Positions 12,787 to 17,695 of a DNA stretch of 17,695 nt are shown here, in pieces. How positions within the stretch are numbered: position 1 is the first letter of the stretch; every line of letters starts with the position of its first letter. The notes under the pieces are model-generated. The model was not told the DNA's origin. It saw only the letters and a list, made by a program, of their open reading frames with translations, and did not search any database. Both the position numbers and the translations under genes were made by a program. Source of the stretch: DASXRU01 sp039933315 (GTDB taxonomy: Bacteria; Acidobacteriota; Blastocatellia; Pyrinomonadales; Pyrinomonadaceae); NCBI GenBank assembly GCA_039933315.1, contig JBDTOI010000083.1, forward strand, positions 1 to 17,695, written 5' to 3'.

Positions 12787-14790
12787 TTACAGCCGGGGCA
12801 ACGTGAAACTGAACGTCGATCCGCGGCCGACTTCAGACTCAACCGCCACAGTGCCGCCATGCTGCTCGACCACTTCGCGCACGAAGGCCAGGCCGAGACC
12901 GGTTGACTCTTCATCCTTCTCGTGACCGTCACGCGCTATGCGATAAAACTTTTCCCAAACGCGATCGATTGATTCCGGAGGGATACCGTAACCACGGTCC
13001 TCGACGGAAACGCGCACCGCATCGGCCTCGAGAGCCGTGGACACCATTACCGTAGTCCGCTCGGGACTGTACTTGATGGCATTGCCCACCAGATTCGTCA
13101 CTACTTGAGTGATCAAGCTCTTGTCGGCGGCTACGGGCGGGATCTTTGCCGGGGGCTTTTCCACCAGACGAATGCGTTTTTTCTTGGCTACGGACTGAAG
13201 ATTCGCGACCGTGTCGCGCACCACATCGTCCAATTTCAGCGGGATCTTCAATACTTCCTGGCGGTCGCCCCGTTCGAGTTGCGTCACGGAAAGGAAGGTA
13301 TTGATCATGCGCGACAAACGTTGTGACTCGTTGGAGATGATGGTGACAAACTCGCGCGACTCTTCAGGAATCTTATCGTCCAAAGCCAGCAACTCGGCAA
13401 AGCCATTAATGCTCGTAATCGGAGTACGCAACTCGTGGGACATCAGCGAGATCATGTCGCTCTTCAGTTTGTCGAATTCCTTCATGCGCGTTACGTCGCG
13501 CGCGGTGATCGCTAAACAGAGGGGCTGGGCGGCGCTGCCACCATTGCTGTTACCTCCGTTATCTCCGCTATGTCCGTTTTCACTTACCAGGGCGATTCTC
13601 AGTTTCAAAGTCTGGTTACGCCCGGCAAACTCCAGTTCCCTCTCATAGGCATCGCCCGACTGCAAGACACGACGCACCGCGATGGATGGTTCGTCAAACA
13701 CTCCAGTACGGAAAGTCTCCAGCAAGCCAAACAGATCAAGACCGCCGGCTTCCAGTTTGCTGATGCGCGCAGCTTCGAGCATGGGCTGATTCAGATAAGC
13801 CAGGGTGCCATCTAGGTAGGCCACAGCGTAACCATCGGAGGCTTCTGTCAGAACGTGCGCGCCAAATCTCTGTTCCGTCAATAACCCACTGACTACATCG
13901 AAGGCTTCAAGGCGCCGACCAGCGGCACGCGCCGAAACAAAATTTAGTTTGTCAGTGCCAACTCTTTGTCGTCGCACTTCGTCACGCTGCAGGTTTCGCG
14001 CCAGCTGGGCCCCAACTGCAAACAATAACTTGCTGTCGCTTTGTTCGAAATCTTCCCGCAAGCGTAACAGCAGTGCTCCCACCCTTCGACCCTGGTGTTC
14101 GAGGGGCAGAGCGACGGTCTCAAATGAATCGATCACACCCGCTTTAGCTATGCTTATCTCGCCAGTCGCCACCGCGCTATCGCAAAGACTCACAACTTTT
14201 CGCCAGTGCGCGTTTCGCCCCGTCTTCAGCGAGCCGCTCGGCCCCGAACGCAGACGCGCCGAAGCAGCCAGCATCCCATCCTCGTTGGGTTGAAAAACAA
14301 TGGCCTCTTCCATGGGCAAGACTGTTTCCAAAAGTTTTAGTCCACTCATCAGGCGTGCGCCATCGTTGCCTGGGGCTTCGGTTTGCGCCGCGACTTTTTG
14401 TACATTCCGCGCCAGAGTGGCATCGATGCTCCAAAGACGTCGCACCTGGACCAGCACCGTGGCACCGCAAGCTGCCAACGCCATAGGCGCAAAGACAATG
14501 TCGATCTCGAGAAAGCGCGATGCGGCAAGGCTCATGATGCTAAGAGCCAGGAAGCCGACGCCCAGAAACGGAAACGATCGGCGTGCTCCAACTCGTTCAA
14601 CAAAGAAGCCCGCGTAGGTGCTTACCGCCACGATCAAGAGCATTGCCAGCCATAACCGTGGGGTGATGATGGTCTGGCTTTGACCGCGGAAAGACACAAA
14701 TGCTTGTTGAGCTGAATCCAGCCAGCCTGCTTGCCAGAATCCACAGGTCACCAGGCCGGCCGCGACGGACAGCGCTAGCGAATAACACAT
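12787..14790 (-). CDS. Orphan membrane sensor histidine kinase (TM-GAF-PAS-HisKA-HATPase)
   Basis: The protein has about 667 residues. Four hydrophobic segments come first (about 12-28, 54-72, 82-99, 107-125, counted from a TTG at 14817). A GAF-like domain follows (150-277), then a PAS-like domain (318-445) with an Asn/Gly-rich insert (GDNGGNSNGGSAA). HisKA holds the phospho-acceptor SHELRTP (H461). HATPase_c has the N box (TNLVGNAIKY, N575/N579), G1 DRGYGIP (D607) and G2 TGLGLAF. All catalytic motifs are intact. The membrane part resembles CHASE2 receptors without the extracellular domain. No response regulator gene is adjacent, so its partner is elsewhere. The ATG at 14790 is chosen over the TTG at 14817; neither has a clear ribosome binding site. 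A promoter with a perfect TATAAT lies upstream. Confidence 0.9.
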   Translation of the reverse strand: MCYSLALSVAAGLVTCGFWQAGWLDSAQQAFVSFRGQSQTIITPRLWLAMLLIVAVSTYAGFFVERVGARRSFPFLGVGFLALSIMSLAASRFLEIDIVFAPMALAACGATVLVQVRRLWSIDATLARNVQKVAAQTEAPGNDGARLMSGLKLLETVLPMEEAIVFQPNEDGMLAASARLRSGPSGSLKTGRNAHWRKVVSLCDSAVATGEISIAKAGVIDSFETVALPLEHQGRRVGALLLRLREDFEQSDSKLLFAVGAQLARNLQRDEVRRQRVGTDKLNFVSARAAGRRLEAFDVVSGLLTEQRFGAHVLTEASDGYAVAYLDGTLAYLNQPMLEAARISKLEAGGLDLFGLLETFRTGVFDEPSIAVRRVLQSGDAYERELEFAGRNQTLKLRIALVSENGHSGDNGGNSNGGSAAQPLCLAITARDVTRMKEFDKLKSDMISLMSHELRTPITSINGFAELLALDDKIPEESREFVTIISNESQRLSRMINTFLSVTQLERGDRQEVLKIPLKLDDVVRDTVANLQSVAKKKRIRLVEKPPAKIPPVAADKSLITQVVTNLVGNAIKYSPERTTVMVSTALEADAVRVSVEDRGYGIPPESIDRVWEKFYRIARDGHEKDEESTGLGLAFVREVVEQHGGTVAVESEVGRGSTFSFTLPRL

Positions 14791-14919
14791 TGATTTTAGG
14801 CCAGGTGAAATCTTCAACTTAATTGGGGTGATTGAGAGGGGCGCTTTTTGATAAGCGGGAGGGCTTAGTCGCCCTTAAAAATTGCGCGCTGCTTTGGAGC
14901 AAACGCTCGAAGACAAGGG

Positions 14920-14950
14920 ATTATACACTGAAAAGCAATGTTTTACACAA
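14920..14950 (-). promoter_or_regulatory. Putative promoter of the histidine kinase gene
   Basis: On the minus strand TATAAT (14920-14925) is a perfect -10. TTGTGT (14945-14950) is a possible -35 at a long 19-nt spacing. It lies in the gap after selA and predicts a leader of about 95-125 nt. It suggests the kinase is transcribed separately from selA. Confidence 0.5.
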
Positions 14951-14978
14951 GAACTAATCCTGGTTACGGTTTAGGTGA

Positions 14979-16424
14979 TTACATCGTGCTGAACGATGAG
15001 GAAAGGGCAACTAGCGCCTGAAAAAGGTCTTCTTCTTCATCGTCGGCGACCGTGCGCAAGTCGATCAGGACGCGATCATCGGCGATCCGAGCGATGACGG
15101 GAGGATTCGAACGCCGCAGCGCCTGTTCAAGAGCTTCAGCTGGGAATCGTGAGTGTGTCAGCGTGATTAACTTGGTTTTTGGATGGGTAGTTGGAGCAGA
15201 ACCGCCCCCGATGGCAGATTCGCCATCTATCATTTCGAAGATAAGCCCATCCCCGGCCTCAGCCAGACGAGAGATACAAGCCTCTGCACGTTCCCTGATG
15301 TCATTTTGCGAAAGTGCGATCATCCGCAGGGCGGGCAAGTCTGAAAAGGCGGTGCCACGATAATGGGCGGCCAATGTGGCCTCAAGAGCGGCGAGCACCA
15401 GCTTATCCGGTCGCAGGGCGCGGTAAAGGGGGTGGCGTCTTAATGAGTCGATCACTTTGGACCGACCTATAATCAGACCGGCCTGTGGTCCGCCGAGCAG
15501 TTTGTCTCCACTGAACGAAACGACATCGGCGCCGGCAGCTATTGAGTCAGCAATCAAAGGCTCGCCGCTTAAGCCGTATTTAGTGAAGTCCAGCAGCGCT
15601 CCCGAACCGGCGTCCTCGTAAAGATATAGTCCGGCGTGATGCGCAAGTTCCGCTAATTCGGCCAGGGCAGGCGTTTTCGTAAAGCCGACGATGCGATAGT
15701 TCGAAGTATGCACCCGCATGATGAGCCGGGTTTTGTCGCCCATTGCCTTGCGGTAATCCGAGAGGCGCGTGCGATTCGTCGTGCCCACCTCTACCATCCG
15801 CGTGCCGGAAGCGGCCATAACATCCGGAACTCTGAAGTCGCCCCCAATCTCCACCAGTTCACCGCGCGACACAATCGTTTCACCCTTACGCGCCAGAACG
15901 CTCAGGACTAGCAGTGCCGCGGCCGCGCAATTGTTCACTACCAGGGCTGATTCGGCATTGGTCAACTCGATCAGCAATTTTTCGACTCGGGCTGCACGTC
16001 TTCCGCGGGCGCCGTTTTCCAAGTCGTACTCGAGTGTGCAATAGCGCGCGGCTTCTTCCGCGATTGCTCGTCTCGCTGTTTCCGAAAGCGGAGCGCGTCC
16101 CAGATTAGTGTGCAGGATTACGCCCGTGCAGTTGATTACATGGCGCAAGCCAGGGCTCGCTTCCCGTTGGCAAGCGAGCTCCAACCTGGCGGTGGCCTCT
16201 GCGAGCAAACTGTCAGGCGTGTGCGCTCCATCTTGGCTGTTCTTTCTCTTTGAAAGGCTACGCAATTCTGATCGCAGCTCTTCGGTGACCTCGCGGGCTA
16301 TTGCGGTTACGCGTCTGGGGCCCACTGTTGATATCAAGCGCTGGGCGGATTCAGTCCGCAGAAGCGCGTTCACGGACGGCAGTGAACGTAGTGAAGTAGC
16401 TTTCGATGAAGCGGCCTTTACCAT
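14979..16424 (-). CDS. selA: L-seryl-tRNA(Sec) selenium transferase
   Basis: SelA is a pyridoxal-phosphate enzyme that converts seryl-tRNA(Sec) to selenocysteinyl-tRNA(Sec) with selenophosphate. The 481 residues match the family. The N-terminal tRNA-binding region (SLRSLPSVNALLRTESAQRLI) precedes the aminotransferase fold, with INCTGVILHTNLGRAPLS, NNCAAAALLVL, RGELVEIGGDFRVPDVM, YEDAGSGALLD and the PLP lysine K308 in SFSGDKLLGGPQAG. The frame extends to a TTG at 16475, but the ATG at 16424 fits known SelA N-termini and has AGG at 9 nt. No selB, selC, selD or in-frame UGA selenoprotein gene is recognised in this window, so the rest of the pathway must be elsewhere. It is divergent from the MXAN_5187-type gene. 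Confidence 0.95.
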   Translation of the reverse strand: MVKAASSKATSLRSLPSVNALLRTESAQRLISTVGPRRVTAIAREVTEELRSELRSLSKRKNSQDGAHTPDSLLAEATARLELACQREASPGLRHVINCTGVILHTNLGRAPLSETARRAIAEEAARYCTLEYDLENGARGRRAARVEKLLIELTNAESALVVNNCAAAALLVLSVLARKGETIVSRGELVEIGGDFRVPDVMAASGTRMVEVGTTNRTRLSDYRKAMGDKTRLIMRVHTSNYRIVGFTKTPALAELAELAHHAGLYLYEDAGSGALLDFTKYGLSGEPLIADSIAAGADVVSFSGDKLLGGPQAGLIIGRSKVIDSLRRHPLYRALRPDKLVLAALEATLAAHYRGTAFSDLPALRMIALSQNDIRERAEACISRLAEAGDGLIFEMIDGESAIGGGSAPTTHPKTKLITLTHSRFPAEALEQALRRSNPPVIARIADDRVLIDLRTVADDEEEDLFQALVALSSSFSTM

Positions 16425-16586
16425 AGAAGAATGCCTGCGGGTTGGAAGAGTAGTATGTCTCCCTGATTGAATCAATTCCTGCTTCCGGGACCCAAGTGCC
16501 AGAGATCGCGGCAGCGATGAAAATCGTTTGCGTACCCGCGGTCAAAGCTCGCGTCGCCACACCCGAGTATCGATTCAACAAGGTCG

Positions 16587-16615
16587 TTGACCTTAGCTTT
16601 CAAAGCGCCTAGACT
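16587..16615 (+). promoter_or_regulatory. Sigma-70-type promoter of the MXAN_5187-type gene
   Basis: TTGACC (16587-16592), a 17-nt spacer and TAGACT (16610-16615) match the -35/-10 consensus at five and four positions. Transcription would start near 16622, giving a leader of about 44 nt before the TTG start at 16666. Confidence 0.65.
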
Positions 16616-16653
16616 CGAAAAAGATAGCCGGGCCTTTCGCGCCCGAACCCAGC

Positions 16654-16668
16654 AGGAGAAAACCCTTG
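16654..16668 (+). promoter_or_regulatory. Strong Shine-Dalgarno sequence that decides a TTG start
   Basis: AGGAG (16654-16658) stands 7 nt before TTG (16666-16668). There is no ATG or GTG at a suitable distance, so TTG is the likely initiation codon. Confidence 0.75.
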
Positions 16669-17319
16669 CCGATTCGAGATAACAAATTTGCTCGCCGGAC
16701 CCGCGAAAGACAGGAAAGAAACAAGAACAAGCAGGGCGTGCAGGAAAGCCAGATCACCGTCGATGATCAGCTCAGACGGCTTGAAGAGGACATCAGGAAA
16801 CTGAAGATTGAATACGATGTTTACTTCAACGGCGGTACGAAGCGCGCGCCCTACGATACCAAGATGCGGGTAGAGGCGCATATCAAGCGCCTGGGAGACG
16901 ATCGTAACCTGACCTTTGCGCAACGCTACCAATACAACTCACTGGGGGCACGCTATGCGACTTTCCGTGACATGTGGCGACGAACTATGCAGGGTCGTGA
17001 AGAAGGTCGCGACGCCGGTGCTGCCGCCAGGGCGTCAGCTCGGGCTGATGCCGTGAGTTCCGTTGAGCGCACCAGTTTCGTTTGCGCTGATGGACACAAG
17101 GATCTGAAGACAGTGAAGAACCTGTACGAGGCCCTCATCGAGGCGAAGCGAAAATGCGGCGAAGCTACAGAAGATCTTTCCTTTTCTCGTTTTCATCGGC
17201 TGATTGCCTCCAAGACGGACAACCTGAAAGAGCACCTCGGCTGCGAGCGCGTTCTGTTTTCGGTTGATATCGACGGCGGCCACGTTAGTTTTAAAGCCAG
17301 GGCTGACGACAAGGAATAA
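16666..17319 (+). CDS. MXAN_5187 C-terminal-domain-like protein, function unknown
   Basis: The 217-residue cytoplasmic protein has no signal peptide or membrane segment. The first 28 residues are very basic (KFARRTRERQERNKNK). A helical stretch follows (DQLRRLEEDIRKLKIEYDVYFNGGTKRAPYD, about 34-65), then LTFAQRYQYNSLGARYATFRDMWRRTMQ. After an Ala/Arg/Asp-rich linker (112-131) comes a C-terminal part with LYEALIEAKRKCGE, FHRLIASKTDNLKEHLGCERVLFSVDIDGGHVSFKARA. From memory this matches the MXAN_5187 C-terminal domain family first named in Myxococcus xanthus; its function is not known to me. It has its own promoter, strong ribosome binding site and terminator, so it is a monocistronic and probably well expressed gene. 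The basic head could bind nucleic acid, which is a guess. Confidence 0.8.
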   Translation: MPIRDNKFARRTRERQERNKNKQGVQESQITVDDQLRRLEEDIRKLKIEYDVYFNGGTKRAPYDTKMRVEAHIKRLGDDRNLTFAQRYQYNSLGARYATFRDMWRRTMQGREEGRDAGAAARASARADAVSSVERTSFVCADGHKDLKTVKNLYEALIEAKRKCGEATEDLSFSRFHRLIASKTDNLKEHLGCERVLFSVDIDGGHVSFKARADDKE

Positions 17320-17383
17320 AGGCCACCTCCCCCGGCACTGGTGCAACCTTCAGCCCGCGCCGTAAAGAAAACCTGTAAAGCAG

Positions 17384-17424
17384 AACAGGCGGCCTCTTGA
17401 ATAAAGAAGCCGCCTGTTTTGTAT
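17384..17424 (+). terminator. Rho-independent terminator of the MXAN_5187-type gene
   Basis: AACAGGCGGC (17384-17393) pairs perfectly with GCCGCCTGTT (17409-17418) over a 15-nt loop and runs into TTTTGTATT. It lies 65 nt after the stop. The same hairpin could also act on the convergent cold-shock gene, but the T-tract on that strand is poor. Confidence 0.85.
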
Positions 17425-17495
17425 TCTACTAGCGCGTTCCGGGCTCATGACCGGAAGCGGTCAGTGGCTTTGCTTCAAAAGCAAGCCGGGGAGAC

Positions 17496-17695
17496 TTACG
17501 CCTTGGTCACTTTTTCGGCCTGTGGTCCTTTCGGGCCTTGCGTCACTTCGAACTCGACTTCTTGACCCTCTTCAAGGGTCTTGAAGCCATCGCCCTGGAT
17601 GGCGCTATAGTGAACAAAGATGTCGGAAGAGCCTGGCTGTTCAATGAAGCCATAACCCTTCGAGTTGTTAAACCACTTGACCTTACCGGTTATTC
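17496..17695 (-). CDS. Cold-shock domain protein (CspA family), N-terminus cut by window edge
   Basis: The visible 65 residues are nearly the whole protein: ITGKVKWFNNSKGYGFIEQ at the start, then SSDIFVHYSAIQGDGFKTLEEGQEVEFEVTQGPKGPQAEKVTKA. RNP1 (KGYGFI) and RNP2 (DIFVHY) are both intact, so it should bind single-stranded RNA and DNA and act as an RNA chaperone. Only one or a few N-terminal residues and the start codon are missing. Family members of this size are 66-70 residues. It converges on the MXAN_5187-type gene. Whether it is cold-induced cannot be seen because its long leader lies outside the window. Confidence 0.96.
   Translation of the reverse strand, partial: ITGKVKWFNNSKGYGFIEQPGSSDIFVHYSAIQGDGFKTLEEGQEVEFEVTQGPKGPQAEKVTKA

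Noticed and set aside
14840..14880. AGGGC-TTAGTC-GCCCT hairpin after the selA/kinase gap, considered as a terminator
   Set aside because: On neither strand is it followed by a proper T-tract in the direction a gene would need, and it lies downstream of the kinase promoter in the leader.
14818..14978. Search for a tRNA-Sec gene next to selA
   Set aside because: No cloverleaf with the long variable arm or CCA-type acceptor could be assembled by eye in this gap or in 16425-16665.
16351..16581. Minus-strand frame over the selA N-terminus (with ...SIRETYYSSNPQ...)
   Set aside because: It overlaps the well-supported start of selA in another frame, begins with TTG without a ribosome binding site and has no family resemblance.
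16517..16612. A 31-codon plus-strand frame beginning MKIVCVPAVKARV in the selA upstream region
   Set aside because: It has no ribosome binding site, no recognised similarity, and overlaps the promoter of the next gene. It is more likely chance.

Overview
The window is about 17.7 kb of moderately GC-rich bacterial chromosome carrying mostly single genes and short operons. Nothing in it looks like a phage, plasmid, insertion sequence or CRISPR array. The gene content points to an Acidobacteriota genome, probably Blastocatellia: three bactofilin paralogues in a row, an exported HEAT-repeat/cyclophilin fusion, an MXAN_5187-type protein, a DUF4112 protein, a stand-alone SET methyltransferase, and a 'CCGCCTGCGGTAGCGGG'-type palindromic intergenic element. 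The phylum call is an inference from family resemblance; no rRNA gene is present to confirm it.

Left part (1-4632). The window opens inside a minus-strand exported 5'-nucleotidase-type metallophosphatase (N-terminal part only). A nested palindromic repeat (842-998) separates it from a plus-strand extended SDR reductase. That gene converges on a minus-strand DUF4112 membrane protein whose N-terminus is encoded by a heptanucleotide tandem repeat. Next is a minus-strand two-gene operon, transcribed from 6890 down to 2788: an exported HEAT-repeat protein with a C-terminal cyclophilin prolyl isomerase, then 14 nt later an exported M1-peptidase-like protein. The latter keeps the zinc ligands but has lost the catalytic Glu and the usual catalytic Tyr.

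Middle (6900-10350). All genes are on the minus strand. An M23 peptidoglycan endopeptidase is followed by three bactofilin genes (order of transcription 9341-8688, 8663-8013, 7802-7134) and by one strong plus one possible rho-independent terminator. Bactofilin scaffolds with M23 hydrolases form a known cell-shape module, so this is most likely a local cell-wall or morphogenesis locus.

Right part (10500-17695). The minus strand carries dcd (dCTP deaminase, with terminator and promoter), an exported DUF4097-type beta-strand protein, an orphan membrane histidine kinase and selA. A small SET-domain methyltransferase lies divergent from the DUF4097 gene and convergent with the kinase. A plus-strand MXAN_5187-type protein has a near-consensus promoter, a strong ribosome binding site with a TTG start and a strong terminator. 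The window ends inside a minus-strand cold-shock protein gene (start missing).

The points most worth a second look are the M1 pseudo-peptidase in operon with the HEAT-cyclophilin protein, the M23/triple-bactofilin locus with a partly duplicated N-terminal region in one paralogue, the nested palindromic element and its solo relative at 7110-7130, the period-7 repeat inside a coding region, and the histidine kinase that looks like a CHASE2 receptor without its extracellular sensor.
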